Shown here: piece by piece, positions 8,203-17,726 of the stretch
How positions within the stretch are numbered: position 1 is the stretch's first letter
Layout of the letters: each line of letters begins with the position of its first letter
Assembly: GCA_045123575.1 (NCBI GenBank)
Contig: JBGVKG010000017.1
Span: forward strand, 1-64,000
Direction of reading: 5' to 3'
From: SVEL01 sp045123575
Lineage (GTDB): Bacteria; Bacillota; Clostridia; Lachnospirales; Lachnospiraceae
Length of the DNA stretch: 64,000 nucleotides
Translations under genes and position numbers: made by a program
Notes under the pieces: generated by a model
The model's input: the letters and a program-made list of their open reading frames with translations, nothing else
Told to the model about the DNA's origin: nothing
The model's database searches: none

Positions 8203-10070
8203 ACTGTCACTTCCTTTGGAATAATAATAACTGCTTTGGTGCCGACACCGGGTTCGCTTTCTATGATGAGTTCACCATCTACCATTGCTTTTAATCTTCC
8301 ACGTATATTGCGCAGACCCACATGTTTTTTCTCATCGATAGGCAAACTCGTATCAAACCCTACGCCGTCGTCTTTCACCTCAACACAAAAATGTGTGGGT
8401 GTTTCGTAAGAACGGATCACCACCGTTCCACCTGTTTCAAGACGCATGAGACCATGCTTGATTGCGTTTTCTACAAGAGGCTGAACGGATAACGCCGACA
8501 GGACAAATTCGGTTGTCTCAATTTCATATTCAATATTCATATCTGGGAAGCGGACTTTTTCGATATTAACGTAATACTCAACATGTTTAAGCTCTTCTGT
8601 AAACCTAATTGGCGTTACGCTGTCAAGCTCACTGAAATTCCCGCGAAGATACAGACTGAAGTTTCGCACAAGTTCAAAAGCCTTTTGAGGATCTTTGAGA
8701 CACATTCGCTCAATGGTTCCCAGCGTATTATAAATAAAATGCGGCTGGATCTGCGAGAGCATAATAGAAATACGACTTTCTTTCAGCTGTGCTTCTACCA
8801 TATTTTTCTCTGTTTCGAGTCGGCTTCTTTGCAACTCCAGTTCATTTGCTTTTGCTGCGGCATTTATATTACGGGGAATGATTCTGAGAATAACTACCAT
8901 CGCTACAACAAACAAAGCAGCAAACATAAATGTAGAGACAGCACCGCCCTGCCATAATCCTAGGTCTGTCATAATAACATCAACGCCATAAGAGATAAGC
9001 AGCAACATCGAGCTGATAAAAAGCCAGCGTTCTTTTCCTTTTGTAACATAGAACTCTCGTATAAGGCAACCAAGCAGAATGATGTTTGCAAGAATTTGTG
9101 CAGCAGCCCAGTAAAGCCACAAATCATAAAACAACATATCCGTTAAGATAGGCAAAACAAAAAGCACTGCGTTAACAAAACCGAGAAGAACAACAGTGAT
9201 TGTACCAATCGTTTTCGTACCTTTCAGAAAGTGCACAAGGGCAATAGAAAGGAAGAACATATAGAACATCATTGAGCAGCCCAAAATCGTCGTATTATAC
9301 ACAACGGATTCGCTCCAGAAGGAAACGCCGTCCGCACTGTAAGACAGGTATATGCCAGCGAACAAAATTACGATGCCGAACAACCAAAGTATCTTACTGT
9401 TTTTTATATGTATCAATGTTGAGAACAAAGCAGTTCCCAAAACGACAAGAGAAATGATAACAAACAACAGGCCAATATCTCTTTGGATGTTTCCGCTTTC
9501 AAGAACGCTTTTTTCAAACTCTATATCCGCCCATAAAGCCACATTGGAAAGCATCTCATCAATGGCTGTTTCATTCCCAAATCTATGGGGATTATGAATA
9601 CGGATTTCGATTGGTTCTTCGCTTTCACTTGTAAGCATATAAGCAGTCCAATCCTCACGGCAAGCAGAATCTCCATACAGAGGATTTTCCACATCAAATA
9701 CAAAAGGTTCATTTTCACCCTCATAAACTGTCAAATTAATATGATTTGTGTAAAGCGCAATCGGAACATCACCACTGTAAATGCCAACATACTCGCCATC
9801 AGGCGCCAACATATGGAAATTGCCTCGGAGGGTCACATCTCCTTCAGTAGAAGAAATATGATTTCCTTTTACAATTTTCTGCCACTCACCGTCAGCAATA
9901 CGGTACTCACCATCAAAATATACTTGTGCCACCAATGCCGGTATAGATTGGTTGCTGGTTGCATTGCCGTGCCATAATAGCAGTACTGCCAAAAAAAGCA
10001 CAACAAGGATCCCAACAACCCACAGCATTGTTTTATTAATAAAAGAAAACTTTGTTTCTTTGCTATCCAT
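8199..10070 (-). CDS. LytS-like membrane histidine kinase
   Basis: The start chosen (10070) has GGAG seven bases upstream and gives 623 residues. Order: a transmembrane segment (about 15-35), an extracytoplasmic region of about 190 residues, roughly seven membrane segments (7TMR-DISM style), a coiled coil (ELQRSRLETEKNMVEAQLKE), then a His_kinase domain with phosphoacceptor His in SQIQPHFIYNTL. The ATPase domain follows, with N-box QPLVENAIKHGLM and G-box DDGVGFD. This is the family that phosphorylates LytTR- or AraC-type regulators; here the partner has a SARP-like output, which is less usual. The open frame continues upstream without a stop into an XRE fragment (10073-10196), but the internal ribosome site supports the shorter start. 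Confidence 0.88.
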   Translation of the reverse strand: MDSKETKFSFINKTMLWVVGILVVLFLAVLLLWHGNATSNQSIPALVAQVYFDGEYRIADGEWQKIVKGNHISSTEGDVTLRGNFHMLAPDGEYVGIYSGDVPIALYTNHINLTVYEGENEPFVFDVENPLYGDSACREDWTAYMLTSESEEPIEIRIHNPHRFGNETAIDEMLSNVALWADIEFEKSVLESGNIQRDIGLLFVIISLVVLGTALFSTLIHIKNSKILWLFGIVILFAGIYLSYSADGVSFWSESVVYNTTILGCSMMFYMFFLSIALVHFLKGTKTIGTITVVLLGFVNAVLFVLPILTDMLFYDLWLYWAAAQILANIILLGCLIREFYVTKGKERWLFISSMLLLISYGVDVIMTDLGLWQGGAVSTFMFAALFVVAMVVILRIIPRNINAAAKANELELQRSRLETEKNMVEAQLKESRISIMLSQIQPHFIYNTLGTIERMCLKDPQKAFELVRNFSLYLRGNFSELDSVTPIRFTEELKHVEYYVNIEKVRFPDMNIEYEIETTEFVLSALSVQPLVENAIKHGLMRLETGGTVVIRSYETPTHFCVEVKDDGVGFDTSLPIDEKKHVGLRNIRGRLKAMVDGELIIESEPGVGTKAVIIIPKEVTV

Positions 10071-10072
10071 TA

Positions 10073-10196
10073 TCGCATCTCCTTTATAAATTGTTTTTTC
10101 ATCCAATTGATTCACACCCGATATCGCCATAAGTTCTTTCTTCTTCATGTCACGGTCAATAAGAAGTTTCCAAAGTTTCTTATAACTTATAGCCAT
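10073..10196 (-). pseudogene. Truncated XRE-type regulator fragment fused in frame ahead of the kinase
   Basis: From the ATG at 10196 the frame encodes MAISYKKLWKLLIDRDMKKK followed by ELMAISGVN. That is the first helix-turn-helix part of the small Cro/CI-like family that normally continues for another 35-40 residues. After about 30 residues homology stops, and the frame runs through QLDEKTIYKGDAI into the kinase start. It looks like the stump of a regulator gene cut by an insertion or deletion. Whether it is still translated, or makes a longer kinase, cannot be told here. Confidence 0.55.
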
Positions 10197-10253
10197 TGTG
10201 TTTACGTCCAATATTTCAGTAATTCAAATAATTTTATCTCATTATACCGCAAA

Positions 10254-10385
10254 ACCATTGCGTTCGCAATGGTCTTGGCGTGATTGTTATCGTAAAGTAA
10301 ATTTTCAAATTCCAGTTTTTTACCACCAAAACACAAATCTAGAATTTACTGATTTTTTGACAATTTACCGATACTAACTATACCA
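10254..10385 (-). promoter_or_regulatory. Putative promoter and palindrome upstream of the kinase operon
   Basis: The minus strand has an extended -10-like TGGTATAGT (10377-10385) like those in cassettes A and B, and further downstream the perfect hairpin ACCATTGC-GTTC-GCAATGGT (10254-10273). A second candidate -10 (TATAAT) lies just beyond the hairpin. The palindrome could have been the autoregulatory site of the truncated XRE regulator. Confidence 0.4.
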
Positions 10386-10528
10386 TGAAATAAAAAAGTA
10401 AAGTTTCTCATCATTCAATTGTAGCATAATATAAAATAATATGTTAAAATATCACCAGAAACATTGTTATGTAATATTCACTATTTATCATAGTGCTATT
10501 TAATTATATATAAAGCGAGGTGCGTCTC

Positions 10529-12961
10529 ATGGTTATTTTTTTAACCAGTAGTTTTATTAAATATCAGGCGGCAGATTCCTATGTTCCTCACCATTTGGAC
10601 GAATCAAACTATTTTGGTGATAACCTTAGGAAATACTGGGTTCCCAATGCTCATTTTTTAATTTTTGCAAGTGACCCTTCTGATATAAATGCTCCTGAAC
10701 ATCTCACACGAGAGATGCAGGATGCCTTTTCGTTATGCGGTTTCTCCATAGGCGAAATGCGTTATTTTGATTATCAGTATATTGAGCATTATAGCAAGCA
10801 ACATCATTGCGATGCTGCTGTTGCGGCACAGGAAGCATTAAAGGATGCTCTTCAGTGGGCAGATGTATTTTTCCTTTCTGGTGGACATGTTCCAACAGAA
10901 AATGCCTTTATGAAAGAGTGCAATCTTATAAACCTTATAAATGATGCAAACATCTTTGATGGCATATTTATTGGTTTAAGTGCTGGCTCTATGAATGCCG
11001 CAAGAGAAGTATATTTAGCCCCTGAGCAGGAAGGCGAAAGCATTGACCCTAGCTTTGTGCGCTTTGCCGAAGGGCTTGGTTTTACTAACCTTAATATTGT
11101 CCCTCATCTAGAATATGAACAGGCCGTTATATTAGATGGTCGCAAGCTCATTGATGAGATAGTTGCCGAAGATAGCATAAACAGAGACATTTATTTGATT
11201 AACGACGGCAGTTACTTTATGATTCGAAACGGCATCACAGAGTTTTTTGGCGAGGGTAAGATTATGCGAAATGGTGTTACACGTCCACTTCGTTCAGGTA
11301 TTATCAATGCTGATAATCCTAGCTTCTTCGAATTATGTCCAGACATTTTCGAAGCAACGACTTCTGACTATTACGAATGGGCTTTAGACTTGAACAAGAC
11401 AGACGGAACTATCACTTTCTTCCACATCAGTGACTTTATGTTAGAAAGTGGCATTGTTCCTATTAACATTGATACTTTTGATGAACTAAATCAAATATTT
11501 GCAAATACTCTGGTTGTTTCAGATGAGAGACAACCATATATAGATCAACTTGCTCTTCCGATTATTTTGGAGGAAATCGCACATAAAGGATGTTTTGTTC
11601 GAACTGTACACATTGATACTGCAGACGGCATCAAAGCTGAAAATATACGCATTAAACCGATTGCAAATACAACAGACCATTTACTTGTCTATTTAACAGA
11701 TATAACTATGATTCTAGACCGCGACTGGATGACTGATGAGTACTCTCGCTCTGGTTTCCTAGCAAAGACCGAACACTTACTAAAGGATCCTGAGTTTAAC
11801 CAAGGCTATTCTATCGTGTATGCAAATATAAAAGGTTTTAAAGCAGTAAATGACTTACTAGGCACACAAAATGGCGATATGGTCATTTTCTTGGAAAAAG
11901 ATGCTCTTATGACAGAACTTAACCCTATTCTAATTGCTAGATTAGAAGGTGATCACTTTGCTGTGCTTACGAAAACAGAAAATATAACAGAAGAAAAAAT
12001 GGATAAACTGTGCCACCAATGCTACTGCGAAGGTACAAAACGTCTTCAAATTATCATACAATGCGGAGTCTACAATATATATGACCCTACAAAAAAGGTC
12101 TCACGTATGCTAGACCAAGCAAAGCTGGCTGAACAGTCTATTTCAACAAAACAACGCATCCCTTATGCTATATGCAATGAGCGAATGAGTCAGGATTATG
12201 TAAATCAGCGTATTTTTATTTCCGAATTGGACAGTGCCTTGGAAAAGGGCGAATTCATTCCTTTTTATCAGCCTATCGTAGATGCAATGACCGGTGAAAT
12301 AGTTTGTGCTGAAGCACTTATCAGATGGAAGCATCCAGAAAAAGGTATGATTCCACCTGGAATGTTTATCCCTGTATTTGAGAAAGAAGGTGTTATCACC
12401 AAACTTGATAGTTTTATGATAAACAGTGTCCTAAACTTCAATAATGAACGCCTTAAAAACGGTCAAAAGACTGTTCCTTGTGCTGTCAATCTTTCCAGAG
12501 TTGATTTTTACGACACTAAGCTTTTAGGAATGTTAAAGACTACTTTTGAGAAACAAGAAAATATTCAGCATATGCTTAAACTAGAGATTACCGAATCTGC
12601 TTATGCTGTGTTAGAGTCTGACGCACTAGTCTTCCTAGAGGAAATGAAAAAGCTAGGTCTCACCTTCCAGCTAGATGATTTCGGTAGCGGAATGTCTTCT
12701 CTCTCCGCACTAGAGTTTTATGATTTTGATACAATCAAGCTTGATATGGGCTTTATCCGCAAAATCGGTAAAAGTCCAAAAGTCGAAACTATCATCCGCC
12801 ACACCATCGGTATGGCTCATGGTATGAGTGCAAAAGTTGTTGCTGAAGGCGTTGAAGATAAAGAACAGCTTGCATTCTTACAATCCGTTGGCTGTGATAT
12901 GATCCAAGGTTACTACTTCTACAAGCCTATGCCAGAGGAAGAATTTGCAGCATTATTATAA
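10529..12961 (+). CDS. Peptidase S51-like + degenerate GGDEF + EAL fusion
   Basis: The protein has 810 residues; the ATG at 10529 follows GCGAGG, which is better than a GTG three codons earlier. Residues 1 to about 240 match the class I amidotransferase-like fold of peptidase S51 (dipeptidase E/cyanophycinase type): SGGH at 117-120, nucleophile elbow GLSAGSMN with Ser151, and VPHLE with a possible catalytic His193. Residues about 280-395 form a PAS-like linker. A GGDEF domain (about 405-545) has EGDHF instead of GGDEF (473-477) and is predicted inactive as a cyclase. The EAL domain (565-808) keeps EAL (595-597), LDDFGSG, KLD and AEGVED, so it should hydrolyse cyclic di-GMP. The fusion is unusual. 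It is a lone rightward gene with its own terminator. Confidence 0.88.
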   Translation: MVIFLTSSFIKYQAADSYVPHHLDESNYFGDNLRKYWVPNAHFLIFASDPSDINAPEHLTREMQDAFSLCGFSIGEMRYFDYQYIEHYSKQHHCDAAVAAQEALKDALQWADVFFLSGGHVPTENAFMKECNLINLINDANIFDGIFIGLSAGSMNAAREVYLAPEQEGESIDPSFVRFAEGLGFTNLNIVPHLEYEQAVILDGRKLIDEIVAEDSINRDIYLINDGSYFMIRNGITEFFGEGKIMRNGVTRPLRSGIINADNPSFFELCPDIFEATTSDYYEWALDLNKTDGTITFFHISDFMLESGIVPINIDTFDELNQIFANTLVVSDERQPYIDQLALPIILEEIAHKGCFVRTVHIDTADGIKAENIRIKPIANTTDHLLVYLTDITMILDRDWMTDEYSRSGFLAKTEHLLKDPEFNQGYSIVYANIKGFKAVNDLLGTQNGDMVIFLEKDALMTELNPILIARLEGDHFAVLTKTENITEEKMDKLCHQCYCEGTKRLQIIIQCGVYNIYDPTKKVSRMLDQAKLAEQSISTKQRIPYAICNERMSQDYVNQRIFISELDSALEKGEFIPFYQPIVDAMTGEIVCAEALIRWKHPEKGMIPPGMFIPVFEKEGVITKLDSFMINSVLNFNNERLKNGQKTVPCAVNLSRVDFYDTKLLGMLKTTFEKQENIQHMLKLEITESAYAVLESDALVFLEEMKKLGLTFQLDDFGSGMSSLSALEFYDFDTIKLDMGFIRKIGKSPKVETIIRHTIGMAHGMSAKVVAEGVEDKEQLAFLQSVGCDMIQGYYFYKPMPEEEFAALL

Positions 12962-13002
12962 GCAACCTAGCACTTATTCTTTATAAAGTGCCATATAAAA
13001 GA

Positions 13003-13034
13003 GAGCAACTATAAACATTATAGTTGCTCCCTTT
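13003..13034 (+). terminator. Terminator of the fusion gene
   Basis: GAGCAACTATA (13003-13013) and TATAGTTGCTC (13019-13029) are perfect complements followed by CCTTTTATTT. It serves the rightward gene ending at 12961 and may also work leftward. Confidence 0.85.
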
Positions 13035-13094
13035 TATTTCACCTATTATAATATCGGATGCCATTATTTTACACCATAATCTGAGTTTACTAAT

Positions 13095-14111
13095 TTAGTA
13101 TTCATAATTAGTAACTCTATAATCAGCTTTTTCACCAATTTCTTCGTCCCAACGGTCTGTACCTATGCCCCAGCGACTTTCCGCTGCATAAAACAGCTTT
13201 TCTGCTTCCTTATCTGTTTGCTCTGATGCTCTATACACCTCTTCATCATTCACAGTCCATACCCAAATGTCTACTCCATCATCAGATGTTCCTATGCGCT
13301 CTTCTACAAGTGTTGCTATACACTTAAACTCTCCATCTACATATTGATACTCCCTATATATGTGACAGGCCGCACCACTTCTTTGTCGTCCACGTATAAT
13401 CTTATTTTCCTTATCTATAGCAGGAAAACAAATATCTGTAAAGCTTGGTTCCTCCACAAACTTATCGCCATCCCTTAGGAAACAATAAAATGATGGATAA
13501 CCAAGATTGCCATGATATCCCGTACATATAAGTATATCAAACTTTCCATCAAAATTCACATCCTCGTAAATGAATTTCTTCTCAGTTTTATGTCCATATG
13601 CGCCCTCTGCACTTACCTTTACGACCTGATAGTTCTTGTGATTTTCCTTAGAAGATATAACAAGTACTGCATCTTCCATGAAATGATTCTCATATTCATA
13701 ATCAGAAATCAAAAACTCGAAAACGAAGCCGTCTTTCTCATATCTCTCATATGTTACTGCTTTACCAAGCAATATATCCTCCAATTTAACGTTTGCCACC
13801 ATTACATCTGAAGTGATTTTTACTTCTTTGTTTTCATCCTCATCATTCTGTTGTTGATTTTCTGTGCTTTTATCTGTATTCTTTTCAGTCTCTTTTTCGG
13901 TAGGTTTTTCAGTCTCGTCCTCCGCCTTATCTACGGAAGAGCTTTCTTCTTCTCCATCATCTGATGACTGAGTTTCTGTATTCTGAGTAGTTTTTTTCTC
14001 ATTTTCTGGACTTTTGGCATCGTTACAACCTGATAATATCATACAATAACAAAGCATAGCCACTAGGACCGTACTCACCTTTGCAATTTGTCTTAAAATT
14101 GTATTTTTCAT
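13095..14111 (-). CDS. Lipoprotein with acidic linker and FG-GAP/XAC2610-like domain
   Basis: The 338-residue product has a lipoprotein signal (hydrophobic run then LSGC, modified Cys at 29). About 70 residues rich in Glu, Thr, Ser and Asp follow and should act as a wall-spanning linker. The globular domain (about 100-338) contains DVNFDGKFDILICTGYHGN, the calcium-binding-like D-N-D-G-D loop of XAC2610 or VCBS-type domains. Ligand and role are unknown. AAAGGAG precedes the ATG. It lies 39 bases after another lipoprotein gene with a Thr-rich linker, and both are probably in one transcript. Confidence 0.8.
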   Translation of the reverse strand: MKNTILRQIAKVSTVLVAMLCYCMILSGCNDAKSPENEKKTTQNTETQSSDDGEEESSSVDKAEDETEKPTEKETEKNTDKSTENQQQNDEDENKEVKITSDVMVANVKLEDILLGKAVTYERYEKDGFVFEFLISDYEYENHFMEDAVLVISSKENHKNYQVVKVSAEGAYGHKTEKKFIYEDVNFDGKFDILICTGYHGNLGYPSFYCFLRDGDKFVEEPSFTDICFPAIDKENKIIRGRQRSGAACHIYREYQYVDGEFKCIATLVEERIGTSDDGVDIWVWTVNDEEVYRASEQTDKEAEKLFYAAESRWGIGTDRWDEEIGEKADYRVTNYEY

Positions 14112-14150
14112 ATTTTTTCTCCTTTTATCTCTCTTGTTTTTTCATCATTT

Positions 14151-15518
14151 TTACTCAGTGGTTTCCTGTTTTTCCACCTCTGACTCTCCCACCTCTGACT
14201 CTCCAGTAGTTGTAATCTCCTCTGTAGTTGCCTGAGTTTCTGTGGTAGTATGTTCATCTGTTGTAGTCTGGATTTCTGTAGTAGTTTCTACTTCCGTCGT
14301 AGTCTGCTCCTCAGTTGTAGTCTGTGTTTCAGTAGTCGGCACCACTGTAGTTGTCGATGCTACCGTCTCCTCTACGACAGTTCCCTTCTGCATACCTATA
14401 TGCTTATAGTAATACAGATTACTTGTAGAAAATGTCCAGAATGGAATAGCAAAGCTACTGCCTATCTCATTACTATAATACCAAGGGTCATCTGGATGCA
14501 ATGGATTGAGGAATATATGCATATCCTGCGAAGGTGTGCTACCCTGTGCCAACAAGAACGCCACATCTCCCTTAGCATTCTTAGCCACATCTATTACATA
14601 CACCGCATGCCCATATAGATGCTTAGAATCCTTCTTCATTATGAAGTAAGCACCTGGGAATATATCCTTTATATTCATCTTAACTGACTCTGACTGGCTC
14701 ATAAGAGAGTAAGTATTTGCAGAACAATACACAGAAGACATAAAGCTCAAATATTTACTTCTGCTATAATCTCCGCCTGCCCACGTACCAAACTTAAGCT
14801 TTGAACCGCCCGATAACTGGAATACTATATCATTATATCGACCTTTTCCATACAGATAATCTCCCACAAGTTGCATAACACAGTCTGCACATTGTAGCCA
14901 GCCTCTTGAATGAAACTCTGTTTTGATTACAGACGCACACCAGCTCTGATTCTCAACAAGCTTACCATTATACTCATACATCTTCGTACCATAAGCTTTC
15001 AATGGTAGATTTCTCACATATTCAGCATAAGACCCTGCCTCGTACTGTACTCTGGTATATCCTTTTGGAACCTTAAATCTTGTGACAACTGTCCCACCTG
15101 TTTCATTTATCCATGCCGATATATCTGCATTTGCATACTTAGTTGGGTCCTCAACCACTTTTTTTGTTGTTGCCTGTTGCTTTTTGTTAACACTAATCTT
15201 CTTAGCTGTGGTCTTTTTAACTGTTGTAGTTGCTGTTGTAGTTGCTGTTGTTGTCGGTGCCGTAGTCGTTACCTGCGTTTCCATGGTTGTCGAAATCACC
15301 ACCTCATTATCGCTAATAGGTTCCGTTGTAGACTCATCACTCTCCGATATAGTGGTAGTTGTTTCTACTTCCTCAAATGACATCCCCTCCGTACATGTCT
15401 GCTCCTTTTCTCTTGCTTCTACCTTTTTCGCTTTTGAACATCCAGAAAATACTGATATTACAATTAGCGATAAAAGAGCCACTAATATTATTTTATTTGT
15501 ATTAAATATCCTTTTCAC
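14151..15518 (-). CDS. Thr-rich lipoprotein with DUF4846-like domain
   Basis: The 455-residue product appears to start at GTG (15518). The signal peptide ends in a lipobox (FSGC, Cys at about 27). Residues about 50-120 are Thr-rich (TTTAPTTTATTTATTTVKK). The central part (about 125-385) contains CADCVMQLVGDYLYGKGRYN and HLYGHAVYVIDV, resembling DUF4846, whose function is unknown. The last 70 residues are another Thr/Glu-rich tract of TTTE-type repeats. Low-complexity tracts on both sides suggest the domain is held away from the membrane and perhaps from the wall. It is upstream of the XAC2610-like lipoprotein gene. Confidence 0.75.
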   Translation of the reverse strand: MKRIFNTNKIILVALLSLIVISVFSGCSKAKKVEAREKEQTCTEGMSFEEVETTTTISESDESTTEPISDNEVVISTTMETQVTTTAPTTTATTTATTTVKKTTAKKISVNKKQQATTKKVVEDPTKYANADISAWINETGGTVVTRFKVPKGYTRVQYEAGSYAEYVRNLPLKAYGTKMYEYNGKLVENQSWCASVIKTEFHSRGWLQCADCVMQLVGDYLYGKGRYNDIVFQLSGGSKLKFGTWAGGDYSRSKYLSFMSSVYCSANTYSLMSQSESVKMNIKDIFPGAYFIMKKDSKHLYGHAVYVIDVAKNAKGDVAFLLAQGSTPSQDMHIFLNPLHPDDPWYYSNEIGSSFAIPFWTFSTSNLYYYKHIGMQKGTVVEETVASTTTVVPTTETQTTTEEQTTTEVETTTEIQTTTDEHTTTETQATTEEITTTGESEVGESEVEKQETTE

Positions 15519-15675
15519 CTTTTACGTACATACTATTTCATAAAAAGTATGCTAATCCTTCCCTCTTTTATATACTTAACTTCAATCACTTAACATGTTT
15601 TCAAGATAATTAATTATTATACTTTATTTAATTCGTCAATTCAATACTTTATCAAAGAACTTTCCTATACGACAA

Positions 15676-15708
15676 AAAATAGACGTTCTCCATCGAAAAC
15701 GTCCATTC
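15676..15708 (-). terminator. Terminator after the second nucleoside phosphorylase
   Basis: On the minus strand GGACGTTTTC / GAGAACGTCT form a stem with one wobble and are followed by ATTTTTTGTC. It lies 11 bases after the stop codon of the phosphorylase. Confidence 0.75.
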
Positions 15709-15718
15709 GCAAAATTCT

Positions 15719-16483
15719 CTACATTACCCTTACTGCCAGTTCTAATGCAAGCTCTCCTAGTCTACCTTTTTCTTCTAAAAAGTAAGACTCTCCTAAGCTT
15801 CTTCTATCCCACTGTTCTCCGCCTAAGCTATCTGCTGCATATACAAACTGAAACAACTCCTTCTCCCTAAACTGGGCAACTGCTGCCAGTGCTGCACATT
15901 CCATCTCTACACATACACAGCCCTGTGCCTTTCTTCTCTTTACCTTCGCCTTAGTCTCCCTATACATCGCATCTGTTGTCCATGTCTTTCCTACTATATA
16001 CTTGCACTTTATCTCATCCAATAGAGCTGTAAACTCTGGAATATATTTAGGATTTACTGTCATCTCATCAGATGGTGGCAGATAATGATAGCTAAGTCCT
16101 TCATCTCTAACTGCCTTATCTGGAATAATAATAGCACAATCCTTTATATTCTCATCTAGCACACCACAGCTACCAAATACTATTACCTTTTCCACTCCGA
16201 GAGCATACATATCTTCAAGCTGCGCCGCTGCTCCTGCTGCTCCCATATCTGTCATATACAGTGCAATTTCCTTACCCTTGTACACCGCTTTATATATTAG
16301 CCATCTACAGTTAGCATTCACTGTTGTAGCTATCTCTTCGGCAGATAAGACCTTTACCAATCCGTCAAATACCGTCCATTCAAAGCAACTGACTGCCACC
16401 TTCGGCATTCCTTCCACCTTACTAATAAAATGCAATGGAGATATCATCGCTTCCTTATCATAATCATATTCTTCTAAAATCAT
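15719..16483 (-). CDS. Nucleoside phosphorylase (PNP/UDP family), second copy
   Basis: The 254-residue protein has GSCGVLDENIKD at about residues 104-115 as the phosphate-loop region, then GKTWTTDAMYRE and CVCVEMECAALAAVAQF, where the EME residues would contact ribose. It shares the GK-WTTDA-YRET and CVEME blocks with the protein at 1722-2453 but differs in length and in the N-terminal half, so the substrate may differ. The gene starts 24 bases after the MerR-methyltransferase gene and ends at a terminator, forming a two-gene operon. Release of bases from the adenosyl products of methylation is a possible link, but this is inference. Confidence 0.87.
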   Translation of the reverse strand: MILEEYDYDKEAMISPLHFISKVEGMPKVAVSCFEWTVFDGLVKVLSAEEIATTVNANCRWLIYKAVYKGKEIALYMTDMGAAGAAAQLEDMYALGVEKVIVFGSCGVLDENIKDCAIIIPDKAVRDEGLSYHYLPPSDEMTVNPKYIPEFTALLDEIKCKYIVGKTWTTDAMYRETKAKVKRRKAQGCVCVEMECAALAAVAQFREKELFQFVYAADSLGGEQWDRRSLGESYFLEEKGRLGELALELAVRVM

Positions 16484-16507
16484 AACTTTCCTCCTTTACC
16501 AAATATC

Positions 16508-17707
16508 CTATAGTTTACAAATAGGCTTATAGCAATGCCAAAACTGCCCTTCAGTCTCGATAACCACATAGCCATTTTCACTAATCCTTTGCTCCAAGCA
16601 AGCGATAATCTTACTTTTACGGTCTACGATATACTTCTTATTCTCAGGATATTGCTCCAATAATCTATTAAACAGCTCCTCACTATTATCATACCTCATC
16701 CGATTTTCCAAGATAGATATATCTATTTCTATAAAATACTTACAAAGTATTTCTTTAAATGCATCTCGGCTCTTTTCCTCCTCTTTTATCTTCCTAGTTA
16801 TAAAAGAGGAATCCACCATAACTTCATCTAATATACTCTTCCAAAACAAATGCTCGACACTGACACTATGTCCATTACAAGAGAACATTCCGTCAGAAGT
16901 TATATGTTCTGATACTTGCTTTATTAGATTCTCCTCATCCTTTACAAAACTTAACAAGTAATGAGCCAACACTGTGTTATAAGGTCCTTGCCCCGCAATA
17001 TCATTCCATACTTCATCACCTGTGATATCCCCCCACAAAAGATTAATATGTGTCCCTTCTGCCAACGAACTCTTATGCGTCTCAATAAACTCATTAAAGT
17101 TATCCGCCCAGCTACCATGTATATCCACTGCTACAACATTTATATTTGCCGGAATATCCATCCAATTGTTTCTCCAAACCTTTCCAAAGCCACAACCTAT
17201 ATCCAATACATTTGTATCACCCTCTATATTCAATGAATTGTATATCTTCACATACCAGTCAACATTGTCAGCCGTATGCTTCAGTGCATGAAAATGTCTC
17301 TCATCAGCCCCTTGATCCTCTTGAATGGTATGAGCTATCTCTGCCACACTATTCCAATCTCCTTTTTCTTCACTCCTTACAAGCACACTTTTTATACAAG
17401 CTATACTTTGCTCAAGCTCTGCCTTTTTAGCCTCCATAAGCTCCAATTGATTCTTAAGAGAACCGATTACATCCTGATTACTCTTTGCAATAAGATTGTC
17501 ATATATCTCCTCTAGAGAATATCCAATCTGTTTTAATGCAATAATCTTTTCTAATACCTGCAACGCTTCTTTATCATATAATCTATAATTGCCCTCTGAA
17601 TAATCCGATGGCTTAAGCAGACCCTTTTCATCATACAATCGTATCGCTTTCTGTGATACGCCTGCCTTCTTAGCTATCTCTCCAGATGTCATCTTTTTAT
17701 CCATCAT
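16508..17707 (-). CDS. MerR-family regulator fused to a class I SAM methyltransferase
   Basis: The chosen start (17707, with GGAGG five bases before it) gives 399 residues. The N-terminus is a MerR winged helix (SGEIAKKAGVSQKAIRLYDE, then GLLKPSDYSEGNYRLYDKEA) and a dimerising helix to about residue 110. Instead of a short drug-binding domain, it continues into a methyltransferase with motif I VLDIGCGFGKVWR (about 165-177), VVAVDIHG and an acidic turn (WGDITGDEVW). The substrate is unknown. The promoter has the 19-base spacer typical of MerR targets (17727-17757), so autoregulation is likely. One plausible reading is a sensor that binds a toxic molecule, derepresses itself and methylates it. 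Confidence 0.85.
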   Translation of the reverse strand: MMDKKMTSGEIAKKAGVSQKAIRLYDEKGLLKPSDYSEGNYRLYDKEALQVLEKIIALKQIGYSLEEIYDNLIAKSNQDVIGSLKNQLELMEAKKAELEQSIACIKSVLVRSEEKGDWNSVAEIAHTIQEDQGADERHFHALKHTADNVDWYVKIYNSLNIEGDTNVLDIGCGFGKVWRNNWMDIPANINVVAVDIHGSWADNFNEFIETHKSSLAEGTHINLLWGDITGDEVWNDIAGQGPYNTVLAHYLLSFVKDEENLIKQVSEHITSDGMFSCNGHSVSVEHLFWKSILDEVMVDSSFITRKIKEEEKSRDAFKEILCKYFIEIDISILENRMRYDNSEELFNRLLEQYPENKKYIVDRKSKIIACLEQRISENGYVVIETEGQFWHCYKPICKL

Positions 17708-17726
17708 AATCACCTCCATACCCCTA

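Noticed and set aside
15082..15543. Long rightward frame rich in Val opposite the Thr-rich lipoprotein
   Set aside because: It is the shadow of ACT/ACA Thr codons in the true leftward gene.
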